This document shows, piece after piece, positions 51,637 to 60,565 of a stretch of DNA of 64,000 nucleotides (the stretch's first letter is position 1; each line of letters begins with the position of its first letter). A program made the translations under genes and the position numbers. The notes below the pieces were generated by a model. The model saw only the letters and a program-made list of their open reading frames with translations. It made no database searches and had not been told where the DNA came from. This stretch comes from G963674685 sp963674685 (lineage in GTDB: Bacteria; Lernaellota; Lernaellaia; JACKCT01), in contig CAXXWT010000003.1 in NCBI GenBank assembly GCA_963674685.2, positions 434,001 through 498,000 of the forward strand, in the 5' to 3' direction.

Positions 51637-52278
51637 TTATTCCTTTTCCTCCAGACACAACGACCGCACATGGGACAGCACCGCTTTGCGCCGCCGCTCT
51701 ATTCCGGCTTTGGCGTATGCTCCCTTTCCGAGATACCGTTCGGTGGAAGGGGTGGCCGAAAAATAATACAGATGAACCCCGATAATGGAGAAAGCCAACT
51801 GTTTCGCATCCTGCTGCCGGAATGTGCCGGCATCCATTCCGGCTTGCAGAAAGTCCGTGGTCACTTTCAAGATGTCGAGTACAGCCTGCTGTCCCGGGCC
51901 TTTGAAATACGGCCCGCCGTCCACGAGTTCTCGAACCAGAATCCGGGCGATGCCGGGATGCGCTCCGAAGTAATGGACGATCCGGGTCGCAAGCTGATCC
52001 AGGGCTTCCGTGAAATCGCCATTGATTTGCCCGGCATCCCGGATGAAGTCGTAAAGGACTTTTAGAAGGTCTCCGAGTACCGCCCCGTAAAGAGCTTTCT
52101 TGCTTTTGAAATGATGCAACAAGGAAGCTCGATGGATACCCGCCTGCTCCGCGATGCTGTCGAGGCTGGTTCCTGAGTAACCGTTTTCCGCGAAAAGCCT
52201 TGTGGCGATGGCGACCAAATGCTCTTTCGTCACAGGGTCTTTCGGCCTTCCGGCCTTTTTGCCGTTGCGTGTTTTCAT
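51637..52278 (-). CDS. TetR-family transcription regulator
   Basis: 213 residues, starting MKTRNGKKAGRPKDPVTKEH. The helix-turn-helix is typical (AIATRLFAENGYSGTSLDSI, then QAGIHRASLLHHFKSKKALY). The C-terminal domain has the usual helical ligand pocket; LVRELVDGGPYFKGPG is close to those of TetR_C regulators. Two 18 bp palindromes lie 43-94 bases upstream of its start, one over the divergent promoter. It probably represses both itself and the lipoprotein operon. Confidence 0.9.
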   Translation of the reverse strand: MKTRNGKKAGRPKDPVTKEHLVAIATRLFAENGYSGTSLDSIAEQAGIHRASLLHHFKSKKALYGAVLGDLLKVLYDFIRDAGQINGDFTEALDQLATRIVHYFGAHPGIARILVRELVDGGPYFKGPGQQAVLDILKVTTDFLQAGMDAGTFRQQDAKQLAFSIIGVHLYYFSATPSTERYLGKGAYAKAGIERRRKAVLSHVRSLCLEEKE

Positions 52279-52320
52279 GGTTGTACTTTCTAACACAACC
52301 GGAAGCAACGCGCAAAAGAT

Positions 52321-52338
52321 ATCTACAGCCAAGTAGAT
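52321..52338. promoter_or_regulatory. TetR operator 1
   Basis: ATCTACAGCCAAGTAGAT: ATCTAC and GTAGAT arms around 6 bases. Same arms and CCA centre as operator 2. Confidence 0.78.
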
Positions 52339-52344
52339 TTATTC

Positions 52345-52373
52345 TTGACGCGGAATCTACAACCATGTAGATA
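52345..52373 (+). promoter_or_regulatory. Promoter of the lipoprotein operon
   Basis: TTGACG (52345-52350), a 17-base spacer and TAGATA (52368-52373), reading towards the gene at 52446. The -10 box lies inside TetR operator 2, so bound TetR would block polymerase. Confidence 0.62.
52355..52372. promoter_or_regulatory. TetR operator 2
   Basis: ATCTACAACCATGTAGAT: perfect 7 bp arms ATCTACA/TGTAGAT around 4 bases. Centre-to-centre distance to operator 1 is 34 bases, about three helical turns, which would put two dimers on the same face. Confidence 0.85.
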
Positions 52374-52445
52374 TAAGCTCTAGTTGACAAACCACGGGAT
52401 TCGACAGGATTTTTCTGCTACGAATCAGACGTTGAGAAGGAAGCA

Positions 52446-54146
52446 ATGAATCTGATCCGAAATCGTTTGTTCATCACGTTTCTAATGTGCTTGATGGCGG
52501 TAGTGTCCTTTTCCACTTGCGGAGACGACAACGAATACACCGGCGATGATGACGATACAGCCATCAATGACGATGACCATCAATCTGATGACGACGATGA
52601 TGATTCCGCCGATGACGACGACGATACCGGAGGCGACGATGACGATACCGGCGGCGACGATGACGATGTGCCGGAAGACGTTATGAATCCACCGGACGAA
52701 GTCCCTTTCACAATTGAGCGCGAACAGGTGGGAATCGCACCCACAACCCAGGAAATCGCCGCCTTCTCGGAAACAATGAGAGACTTCTACGAGGGCGTGG
52801 ACTTTTTCCGTTGGGCTTCAAGGCACTCTGTGGGTTTGCCCGAAAACAATGCGTGGGAAGAACCAAGCTACAAAGTCTGGTGGACCAACGCCTATGCTAT
52901 CAAGTCCGGTGAGAACGTCACTTTCACTTGGAGTTTTCCTCCCGATAACTCCATGGCCAAGGTCGGCCGCGTCCTGCCGGCTGTCATGAGCTACTACCTT
53001 ACGACCGGCGATGCTGTCTCCCGAGGCCTTGTACTAGGTTACATCAGAGGTTTGTCGGCTTGCTACGACGGCATGGTGTGGGGCGACGAAGATCCTGCCA
53101 TCGACACTATCATGGCTCGCGCGATTTTTCACCGGAATCACTCCTACGAGGCAGATGGCGGCAGGTTCATCACGGTCGATTACGATTCGATCCGCCACGA
53201 GGATTTCTCGCGACGGCACGATACAATCCACAACCCTGAAAATCCCGTCTGGGGCGACATCTGGATCCGCAATAAACGATCGAAGGACGACTTGCCCTAT
53301 CTGTACCGCGACATGGTCATGCTGGCTCGCCTGATCCGTGAAACCAACGACGCCGAACTACGCGAAGCGGCGCTCAAGTTGTACCGGCAGGTGGGGGCAA
53401 TGTCTGTCGACATCGTGACGCATGGTTACCACATCCGCACCAAAGGAGTGGACGGAGAAATTTACATTCCACGCAACGAGTACGGCCTCATAGAGGATTT
53501 CGCCAGTTTTACTGCCTACGACCTGTTGGCACCGTCAGGTGAATGCCCCGCCAAATTATCGACCGCCTACCTGGCTACGAATGGAGATTCACTCGGTAAC
53601 GACTGTGGTGATGGGATATCGGCCCTCTACGAACTGGTGGCAAACTTCGGACACTCCTGGTCGTCCAACATTATATGGGGATTCCACATCTCGGCCCTTG
53701 CCCTATCGCTGGGTGTTGAAGACAACGAGGCCGCATTGAGCCTTGCGGAAGGTATGGTTGCAAGGCTTGAGCAGATCAAAGCCAGCTTTTTCCGCGAGAT
53801 GTACCCCGAATGGGATCCGCAAATAGCTCAAACGATGGTTATGGCGGCTACATACGGTGTGCCGCTCACGAATGAAGAGGCCCGCTACGTCCAGGAACAG
53901 TTCTCGGCTGCGGCCGAACACTACTCCCAATTCGAATATTGGGATCTGTGGGACGCCGCAATTCCGGACGGGGAATATGGGTACATCCCGGATCGTTACG
54001 AGTATGACGGCTACGGCGAAACCATTCGCGCCCACGTGCGAGTCGCCGAACTCGCCGATCTCTACGAATACTGTTACTCGCCATTAAAGGCCCGAAACGG
54101 GGCTCAGTTCATTGATTGCGAAATGCTGCTTGGGATTACTGATTGA
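52446..54146 (+). CDS. Asp-rich lipoprotein with large alpha-helical domain
   Basis: 566 residues. Signal ending VVSFSTC (lipobox), then about 50 residues of Asp with Ser, Ala, Thr and Gly interruptions. The remaining 480 residues are mostly helical with conserved-looking aromatic patches (WASRHSVGLPENNAWEEPSY, FTWSFPPDNSMAKVGRVLPA, WSSNIIWGFHISALALSLGV), the look of an (alpha/alpha)6 barrel carbohydrate-active enzyme, but no family is recognised. First gene of the TetR-controlled operon; AGAAGGAAGC is the ribosome-binding site. Confidence 0.75.
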   Translation: MNLIRNRLFITFLMCLMAVVSFSTCGDDNEYTGDDDDTAINDDDHQSDDDDDDSADDDDDTGGDDDDTGGDDDDVPEDVMNPPDEVPFTIEREQVGIAPTTQEIAAFSETMRDFYEGVDFFRWASRHSVGLPENNAWEEPSYKVWWTNAYAIKSGENVTFTWSFPPDNSMAKVGRVLPAVMSYYLTTGDAVSRGLVLGYIRGLSACYDGMVWGDEDPAIDTIMARAIFHRNHSYEADGGRFITVDYDSIRHEDFSRRHDTIHNPENPVWGDIWIRNKRSKDDLPYLYRDMVMLARLIRETNDAELREAALKLYRQVGAMSVDIVTHGYHIRTKGVDGEIYIPRNEYGLIEDFASFTAYDLLAPSGECPAKLSTAYLATNGDSLGNDCGDGISALYELVANFGHSWSSNIIWGFHISALALSLGVEDNEAALSLAEGMVARLEQIKASFFREMYPEWDPQIAQTMVMAATYGVPLTNEEARYVQEQFSAAAEHYSQFEYWDLWDAAIPDGEYGYIPDRYEYDGYGETIRAHVRVAELADLYEYCYSPLKARNGAQFIDCEMLLGITD

Positions 54147-54177
54147 TAACGCTTTTATCAGTTTTAAGGAGACGCCA

Positions 54178-55266
54178 ATGAGACAAGCACGATATATAGT
54201 ATTGGTTCTTGCGCTATGTTTTTGTCTGTTTTTCTTAACCGTTAACTGTGGCGACGACGATGACGCCGGCGATGACGATGACGATCAAACGGATGATGAC
54301 GACGATGATTCGGCAGATGATGACGATTCAGCCGACGATGATGACGACTCCGGCACTGACGATGACGACGACGACTCCGGCGAAGATTTATATGTCGGGA
54401 CGGCGGATGTTTATCAGCCCGGCTATTTGAACACTCAACAGATCGTCCTTGCTCAAGGCGAAATGGGCGCTCCCAAGCCGGTGAGAATCTACGCTCCCAT
54501 CGAGCCGGGGCGCTATGCGGTAATCCAGTATCAGCATGGTTTCCTGATTTCCAACAAGTTTTATTCCGAAATGCTTTCGCACCTGGCCAGTCATGGCTAC
54601 ATCGTCGTTTCTCCGGAGATGTACCAACAGAACGGGCTTCCTCTGGGCAAACCCACTTCCGAAGAAGAGGCTGCCGACGCTCTGGCCGTCATGGATTGGT
54701 CGACCGACAATCTATCGACAATTACCGGCGTAGAGGCAGCGTTGGATCACTTCGGCGTAGCCGGGCATTCAAGAGGCGGCAAAGTCATCTGGACCTTTCT
54801 GAAGCAGGATGATTCCGTGGCGTCGGCTGTAGCCGGTGTGGACCCTGTGGATTCCGAAATGGCTCTATTCGATGAACATCGGATCGCCGATGAGCCCTTC
54901 AACTTTTCCATTCCGAGCCTGGTGATCGGGACGGGTCTCGGCCCGGTGCCGAAGAATTTCCTCTATCCGGCCTGCGCGCCCGATGGCGACAACCATGAAG
55001 AGTTTTACGAAATGAGCGCGTCGTCCGCCTACCATGTGATCGCCGCGGATTACGGGCACGTTGATATGCTCAACGATTCCACTCCGGGATGCATGATGGC
55101 CTGCACTTCATGCAGCGAGGGACCCGACCGTCTGACCATGCGCCGCCTTACCGCCGGTCTCTTGACCGCGTTTTTCCGCGCCACGTTGCAGGGTGACGAA
55201 ACGGCTTTTGATATCTTGACGGACGCGGCGGGCGCTCCCGCTGCTGTAGAAATGGAACACAAGTAG
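54178..55266 (+). CDS. Asp-rich alpha/beta-hydrolase lipoprotein
   Basis: 362 residues. Lipobox LTVNC after MRQARYIVLVLALCFCLFF, then an Asp-rich linker of about 60 residues. The catalytic domain is a chlorophyllase/PET-hydrolase-type alpha/beta hydrolase: oxyanion region YQHGFLISN, nucleophile Ser198 in GHSRGGK, a VDPVDSE acid region, and His294 in YGHVDML. It should cleave an ester outside the inner membrane. AAGGAGACGCC fixes the ATG; the in-frame start at 54112 lies inside the previous gene. Confidence 0.83.
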   Translation: MRQARYIVLVLALCFCLFFLTVNCGDDDDAGDDDDDQTDDDDDDSADDDDSADDDDDSGTDDDDDDSGEDLYVGTADVYQPGYLNTQQIVLAQGEMGAPKPVRIYAPIEPGRYAVIQYQHGFLISNKFYSEMLSHLASHGYIVVSPEMYQQNGLPLGKPTSEEEAADALAVMDWSTDNLSTITGVEAALDHFGVAGHSRGGKVIWTFLKQDDSVASAVAGVDPVDSEMALFDEHRIADEPFNFSIPSLVIGTGLGPVPKNFLYPACAPDGDNHEEFYEMSASSAYHVIAADYGHVDMLNDSTPGCMMACTSCSEGPDRLTMRRLTAGLLTAFFRATLQGDETAFDILTDAAGAPAAVEMEHK

Positions 55267-55278
55267 TGTGGGACCAAA

Positions 55279-57051
55279 ATGATGAAGAGCCTTGCCTTAC
55301 TGTTGACACTGGTTCTGTTCGTTGGGGTTGTACTGATTTCGTGCGCCGACGACGACGATGACGACAACAACAACAGTGGAACCGACGACGACAATGATTC
55401 CGTTGATGACGACGATTCCGCAGATGACGATGATGCGGATTACGTGGTACCCCCGGCTGACAATACGCCGCCGTTGTGGCCTGAGTGGGTGCTACGCCAC
55501 TGGGTTTGGGAAGATGAATCCACCCAGGAGTCGGCAACAGACTACGTAAACGATTATCTGGACCGCGATATTCCCGTGGGTGCGGTCATCATCGATAGCC
55601 CCTGGGAAACCGCCTACAACACCTTTGTCTTCGATCCTGCGGCTTTTCCCGAGCCACAAGTGATGATCGACGATTTCCATGATTTGGATGTCCGCGTCTT
55701 CCTGTGGATAACGCCCAATATCAACACCGATGCAGCGATCTTCCAGGAAGGGTTGGACGCCGGTTACTATGTCGAGAACGGCCGCACTTACGATTGGTGG
55801 AAGGGAACAGGAGTCTTAATCGATTACAACAACCCGGAGGGCTTGTCCTGGTGGCACAGCCAGATGGATAAGGCGCTGGATATGGATATTGACGGTTGGA
55901 AAACCGATGGTTCGGAATACCAGGCGTATCTCTGGGGCGGAGTCGAGACGTACACCGGGCATATTTCGGGAAAAGAATACCAAAACCAGTACTACAGCGA
56001 TTTCTTCAATTACACGCGGGAGCGTTTGGGCAACGACCGGGTGATCACCGCGCGGCCCGTCGACTCGTTTGGAGTTCCTTTCTGGGGACCGAATTTTGCG
56101 CCTCCCGAAGTCAATTTCGCCGGTTGGGTTGGAGATCAGGATCCGACCTGGTCCGGCCTGAACGCGGCGCTGATCAACATGTACTTCTCGGGCCAACGGG
56201 GGTATGTCAATTTCGGCTGCGACATCGGCGGCTACCGGGGCGACGGGCTCCGTGAAAAGGAATTGTTCGTCCGGTGGGCTCAATTAGGCGCACTGGTCCC
56301 GATCATGGAAAACGGCGGCATCGGTGAGCACCGTCCATGGATGTACGACGAGGAAGTGCTGGACATCTATCGTCGGTTCGTAAAATTGCACCATGCCCTG
56401 TTGCCTTACCTTTATAGCCAGGGCGCGGAATCCTATGTCTCCGGTTTGTCGGTTTATCGCCCCCTCGTCAAAAACAACTGGCATCATTTGTTGGGAGAGA
56501 ATCTCCTGGTGGCGCCGATCGCCACAGCAGGCGGCGAAAAGGAGGTGACTTTTCCGAGCGGCGATTGGATCGATTTTTTTACGGGCCAAACCTATACTGG
56601 GGACACAACCGAAACCATTGTATTTCCGCTCGATCGTTACCCGGTGTATTTGAAAAAAGGCTCGATCCTGCCACTGGATTTGCGTGAAGATACCGTCTTT
56701 ACATCTTTCGACGAAACAGCGCCGCAACTGACGGTCTTGATCTCCGTGAGCGAAGAAAGCTCATTCAAGCTCTTTGAAGAAAACGGTCCAGGCGCAATCA
56801 TCAGTTACGGAAATGCAGCAGATGGCCTGACGATTACCCTCTCGGCCACCTCCCGGCATTTTGCCTTCAAGTTGATCGGCGCACAAAATTGTGCCGCCAT
56901 TTACGTAGATCCGGCAGGACCGTTGACGGAGGTATCCGACCTGTCGACGCTCACAGCGACGTCGACCGGTTATTTCTATGACGAGACCGGAAAAGCCTTG
57001 TGGATCAAACCGGGCGACGCGGATCGTGGCCTACGCATCATGGTTCAATAA
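55279..57051 (+). CDS. GH31 glycosidase lipoprotein
   Basis: 590 residues. Lipobox LISC near residue 22, then an Asp-rich linker. A family-31 glycoside hydrolase (alpha/beta)8 domain follows: HWVWEDES near the N-terminus of the barrel, nucleophile Asp210 in DGWKTDGSE, acid/base Asp286 in GWVGDQDPTW, then GCDIGGYRGDG, RWAQLGALVPIMENG and a C-terminal beta domain (VTFPSGDWIDFFTGQTYTGD). GH31 enzymes retain configuration on alpha-glucosides, xylosides or galactosides; the substrate cannot be told from sequence alone. Confidence 0.9.
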   Translation: MMKSLALLLTLVLFVGVVLISCADDDDDDNNNSGTDDDNDSVDDDDSADDDDADYVVPPADNTPPLWPEWVLRHWVWEDESTQESATDYVNDYLDRDIPVGAVIIDSPWETAYNTFVFDPAAFPEPQVMIDDFHDLDVRVFLWITPNINTDAAIFQEGLDAGYYVENGRTYDWWKGTGVLIDYNNPEGLSWWHSQMDKALDMDIDGWKTDGSEYQAYLWGGVETYTGHISGKEYQNQYYSDFFNYTRERLGNDRVITARPVDSFGVPFWGPNFAPPEVNFAGWVGDQDPTWSGLNAALINMYFSGQRGYVNFGCDIGGYRGDGLREKELFVRWAQLGALVPIMENGGIGEHRPWMYDEEVLDIYRRFVKLHHALLPYLYSQGAESYVSGLSVYRPLVKNNWHHLLGENLLVAPIATAGGEKEVTFPSGDWIDFFTGQTYTGDTTETIVFPLDRYPVYLKKGSILPLDLREDTVFTSFDETAPQLTVLISVSEESSFKLFEENGPGAIISYGNAADGLTITLSATSRHFAFKLIGAQNCAAIYVDPAGPLTEVSDLSTLTATSTGYFYDETGKALWIKPGDADRGLRIMVQ

Positions 57052-57082
57052 TGAGGCCCAAAACAGCTTCGGAGAATCTGTG

Positions 57083-57757
57083 ATGATCTCGGTCCTGGGT
57101 CAGTCGATCATTGTCATTCTAACGGTCGCCTATGCGATGCTTGTTGTGATGGCGACCCGCTTGACCTATCGACTCATGGTTGACCGAGGTGTGGAGGAAA
57201 ATGTTGCAATTTACTACAACCGCAAGATCGTTCACATGGCGGCCGGCGGCGTTGCTTCATTTCTAGTCCCAATTCTTTTTGTCGCACCAATCTACCCGAT
57301 GCTTACCGGCCTGTTGCTGTCGGTTCTCGTCTATATCCCATACCGAACAGGAAAGCGGCTTTTTTGGCTTCAGACCGCCGAAAACAAAAACGACGTGAAG
57401 TTCACCATGATGTGGGGCCTCTCGATTTTCCTGCTCTGGACGCTGTTCGAAGATCCCTGGCTGGCCATCATCCCATCGGTTTTCATGGCGTTTGGCGATG
57501 GAGTAACCGGGATCGTGCGCAATGCCTTTTTCAAACGACGCACAAAGAGTTGGATCGGCAATTTTTTCATGGTGCTGGTTTGCATCCCGTTAGGCTACCT
57601 CCTGGGCAATGCAGCCCAGATCCCGATACCATGGTGGGGTGTAGTCGCCGCCATTTTTAGCTCGTTTATCGAGCATTTTGAGTTTGGTCCGATCGATGAC
57701 AACATTCTGATCACCGCGTCGGCGACGGCGGTTTTATTCGTTGGCGCCGGTCTGTGA
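57083..57757 (+). CDS. Dolichol/phytol-kinase-like membrane protein
   Basis: 224 residues with about seven hydrophobic segments. YYNRKIVHMAAGGVASFLVP, then VFMAFGDGVTGIVRNAFFKR and KSWIGNFFMVLVCIPLGYLL, is the CTP-dependent polyprenol kinase (SEC59/VTE5/DUF92-like) pattern. Such enzymes phosphorylate lipid alcohols used as glycan carriers. The ATG at 57083 is behind a weak GGAGAATCTG site; the in-frame codon at 56978 lies inside the GH31 gene and is rejected. Its last codons overlap a GTG of the next reading frame. Confidence 0.75.
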   Translation: MISVLGQSIIVILTVAYAMLVVMATRLTYRLMVDRGVEENVAIYYNRKIVHMAAGGVASFLVPILFVAPIYPMLTGLLLSVLVYIPYRTGKRLFWLQTAENKNDVKFTMMWGLSIFLLWTLFEDPWLAIIPSVFMAFGDGVTGIVRNAFFKRRTKSWIGNFFMVLVCIPLGYLLGNAAQIPIPWWGVVAAIFSSFIEHFEFGPIDDNILITASATAVLFVGAGL

Positions 57758-57780
57758 CCAGGCGAACGGAAGATGAAACG

Positions 57781-58977
57781 ATGGCTATGCGTAAATTACA
57801 AATAGCGATGACCACAATTCCGATTTTATTGTGCTTTGTTTTTCTTCTTCCTATTGCGTGTGAACAGACCAACGATCGCGAAGAAAATGGAGACCATGAC
57901 GAATTAGCTGATGATGATTTCGACGACGATGACGACAACGACAACAACACGAGCGACGATGATGACGATGACGATATATTTTTCCACGAGGTGGACGTTT
58001 TCCAAAGCGGACAAGAAGGCTACCGCATCTTCAGAATTCCCTCGCTTATAGAAACGACGGAAGGAACTCTCCTGGCATTTTGCGAAGGGCGACAGAGCAT
58101 TTCCGACACCGGCGATATCGACATCGTCATGAAGCGCAGCTTCGACAACGGGCAAACATGGTCTGCCTTGAGCGTCGTCGTGGACAACGGAACCGACACC
58201 GCAGGAAACATGACGCCCTCTGTTGATCGCGATACCGGCGAAATCCTTCTGCCCTTTTGCACGAACCCGGCCAATGACCAATATGATCGCCGAGTATTCA
58301 TTACGCGAAGCTCCGACAATGGCGGAAGCTGGTCGGAGCCGATTGAAATCACGGAGTCGGTGAGTAGACCTGAGTGGACATGGTACGCCACCGGCCCGGG
58401 CCGGAGCATTCAACTGGAAAGCGGTCGTTTCATCGTACCCTGCGATCATCGGGATTCAACGACCGGCGAAGCTCATTCCCACGTAATCTTCAGCGACGAT
58501 GGTGAAAACTGGCAGATCGGCGGCGTGCTCGGTCCCGACACCGATGAATCCCAGGTCGCCCAGTTAGATGATGGCAGCCTGATCATCAATATGCGCGATC
58601 TCTCTTCCGCGAAGCGGCGATGGGTTGCTCGGAGCTATGATGAAGGGGAAACATGGACAGAGCCGATCCATGACGAAGCTCTCCCTGACCCTTCCTGCAT
58701 GGGTAGTTTACTTCAGACACCATACGGCTTGTTCTTTTCGAATCCGGACTCAGAAATCTATTTGATGCGAAAGCGTCTGACCATTCGCCTCAGCCTCGAC
58801 GGCGGGGAAACCTGGGAACACTCGAAGATTCTGCATGAAGGCGGCGCTGCGTATTCGGCGCTTTCCTATTTGCCGGATGGCAGGATCGGCCTCCTATATG
58901 AAAATGGGCGGCTTCCCTTTCTTCCTTATGAACGTATCACATTCACAATGTTCTCGATGGGGTGGCTGAATTTGTAG
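57781..58977 (+). CDS. Asp-rich sialidase-like (BNR-repeat) lipoprotein
   Basis: 398 residues. Signal ending LLPIAC (lipobox), then an Asp/Asn-rich linker. The catalytic six-bladed propeller has FRIPSLIET (Arg of the FRIP motif), several Asp boxes (SFDNGQTW, SSDNGGSW, SYDEGETW, SLDGGETW), and an LYENG end region with the Glu/Tyr pair. An exo-alpha-sialidase or related surface glycosidase is likely, tethered to the envelope. GGAAGATGAAACG precedes the ATG. Confidence 0.86.
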   Translation: MAMRKLQIAMTTIPILLCFVFLLPIACEQTNDREENGDHDELADDDFDDDDDNDNNTSDDDDDDDIFFHEVDVFQSGQEGYRIFRIPSLIETTEGTLLAFCEGRQSISDTGDIDIVMKRSFDNGQTWSALSVVVDNGTDTAGNMTPSVDRDTGEILLPFCTNPANDQYDRRVFITRSSDNGGSWSEPIEITESVSRPEWTWYATGPGRSIQLESGRFIVPCDHRDSTTGEAHSHVIFSDDGENWQIGGVLGPDTDESQVAQLDDGSLIINMRDLSSAKRRWVARSYDEGETWTEPIHDEALPDPSCMGSLLQTPYGLFFSNPDSEIYLMRKRLTIRLSLDGGETWEHSKILHEGGAAYSALSYLPDGRIGLLYENGRLPFLPYERITFTMFSMGWLNL

Positions 58978-59008
58978 ATGCCACTTGTCGACAACTGGGA
59001 GATTAAAA

Positions 59009-60565
59009 ATGCGGTATTTGGCTGGAGCAATTTTCATGGTCGTGTTTGCGGCAACCATGACGTTTGGTCAGGACTTCGATCCGACGCTTCATCAGCGGGC
59101 CGTTGAATACCAAGACTGGATCGTACAATGGCACGCTGGTGATATCGGCTTGCCCGTACAGGGTTTAGGTGGATTGGCGGCACAAATCCAATTTACCGAC
59201 GACACTTACACCGAGGTGGCCTGCCTGCACGCGTTGGGTGACAGCATGATCTGGACCGGCATGTACCTGGGCAGCCAAGCACTGCGTTTGGCGGTCATGC
59301 AGGACGAAGATTCGCGCGACGAGGTCATTCGCCTGGTGAATTACATGCACAACAACATGCTGATCACGGATACTCCCGGCTATATCGCACGCTACGCAGA
59401 AATTGACGAGCCACCGTTCAACTGCGCTTGCCCGGATGGCAATGACGGAAAGGTGCATGGAACCGGCGACTGGGAAGGTTACTTTTGGATTCACGAAACA
59501 AGCCGCGATCAGTATAGCGGTTACATGTGGGGCATGAGCCTGGCTTATCAGCACCTCGACGACGAAGCGACGAAGGATATAATCCGAGAAGACATCCGTT
59601 CGGTAATGCAGATGCTGGAGGACAATGATTGGCACATCACCGACGAAAACGGTGAGTGGACGGGAAACGGCGCCCACAGGGTGGGACCACTGAAGCGATT
59701 GGCTTGGACTGTGATTGCGGCAACGGTAATCGACGAGCCGCACTACTGGGAACTTTTGGACGAACAGTACCAGATCAATAGGCCGTTTCTATTCGTGGAC
59801 GCTCTGTCGCTATACAACCGGTACGTGGAATTTTACGGTAATAACCTCAGGCATCTGGATTTCCAACCCATTTTCAGCCTATGGCCGGACCGCGCCCGTC
59901 TGGAGGAATTGTACGACATCTGGATGAGAGCCAATCGTCCATGGATGAAAGAAATTCACAATCCCTGGTTCGATTCCGTGCATTGGACCGGTTGCCAGCG
60001 GTTGGGTGTCTGCACGGAAGAAGACGTGGAATACATCGAAACTGATGCGCTGCACACGCTGGGGCTGTACTGGGATGTAGTCAACTACAAAAAGGAGATC
60101 ACCTGTTCCGACCAACCACTCGATCCGTTTTCGGTTTCGATGGATCAGTTTCTCGATAGATTTCCCTGGTTGCGCACCATCCTAGACGTCAATCCGCAAA
60201 CCTTGGAGGCGCGTGAACTCAACGACCGCCACTGGACAGACATGTATTGGCAAAGTGGCGGATGCTTTGATGCAACGTGCCACACCACTGAGGACAGGAC
60301 GTGGGTGAGTTCGGGTTTCGATTATTTGGTTGCGTACTGGATGGGTGTGTATTACGGCATCCTGCCCGGCGACGGACCTTATGGTGACGACGATTTCCCC
60401 GACGACGATGATGAGGATGACGACGTCGATGATGACGATACCGTAGATGACGATGATGACGACGATTCGAACGACGATGACGAAACGGACGACGATGTCG
60501 GTAATGATGACGGTGGTTCATCAGACACAGGCGATGACGACGACGATGCGGGATGCGGCTGTTAG
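59009..60565 (+). CDS. Secreted helical protein with Asp-rich C-terminus, probably truncated by the right prophage
   Basis: 518 residues from the ATG at 59009 (GGGAGAT site). A plain Sec signal (MRYLAGAIFMVVFAATMTFG) without lipobox is followed by about 430 helical residues rich in Trp/Tyr/His (CLHALGDSMIWTGMYLGSQA, DQYSGYMWGMSLAYQHLDDE), again like a glycan-processing (alpha/alpha)6 domain. The C-terminus is an Asp-rich linker of about 80 residues ending DDAGCGC and stop. In this style of genome a linker plus Cys-Gly-Cys is usually followed by a C-terminal membrane helix and Arg cluster; here the stop coincides with the prophage border. Confidence 0.78.
   Translation: MRYLAGAIFMVVFAATMTFGQDFDPTLHQRAVEYQDWIVQWHAGDIGLPVQGLGGLAAQIQFTDDTYTEVACLHALGDSMIWTGMYLGSQALRLAVMQDEDSRDEVIRLVNYMHNNMLITDTPGYIARYAEIDEPPFNCACPDGNDGKVHGTGDWEGYFWIHETSRDQYSGYMWGMSLAYQHLDDEATKDIIREDIRSVMQMLEDNDWHITDENGEWTGNGAHRVGPLKRLAWTVIAATVIDEPHYWELLDEQYQINRPFLFVDALSLYNRYVEFYGNNLRHLDFQPIFSLWPDRARLEELYDIWMRANRPWMKEIHNPWFDSVHWTGCQRLGVCTEEDVEYIETDALHTLGLYWDVVNYKKEITCSDQPLDPFSVSMDQFLDRFPWLRTILDVNPQTLEARELNDRHWTDMYWQSGGCFDATCHTTEDRTWVSSGFDYLVAYWMGVYYGILPGDGPYGDDDFPDDDDEDDDVDDDDTVDDDDDDDSNDDDETDDDVGNDDGGSSDTGDDDDDAGCGC

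Noticed and set aside
51416..52390. A 324-codon minus-strand frame covering the small lipoprotein
   Set aside because: Only its last 72 codons (from 51634) have a start, signal peptide and ribosome-binding site. The upstream part is an out-of-frame reading of the TetR gene.
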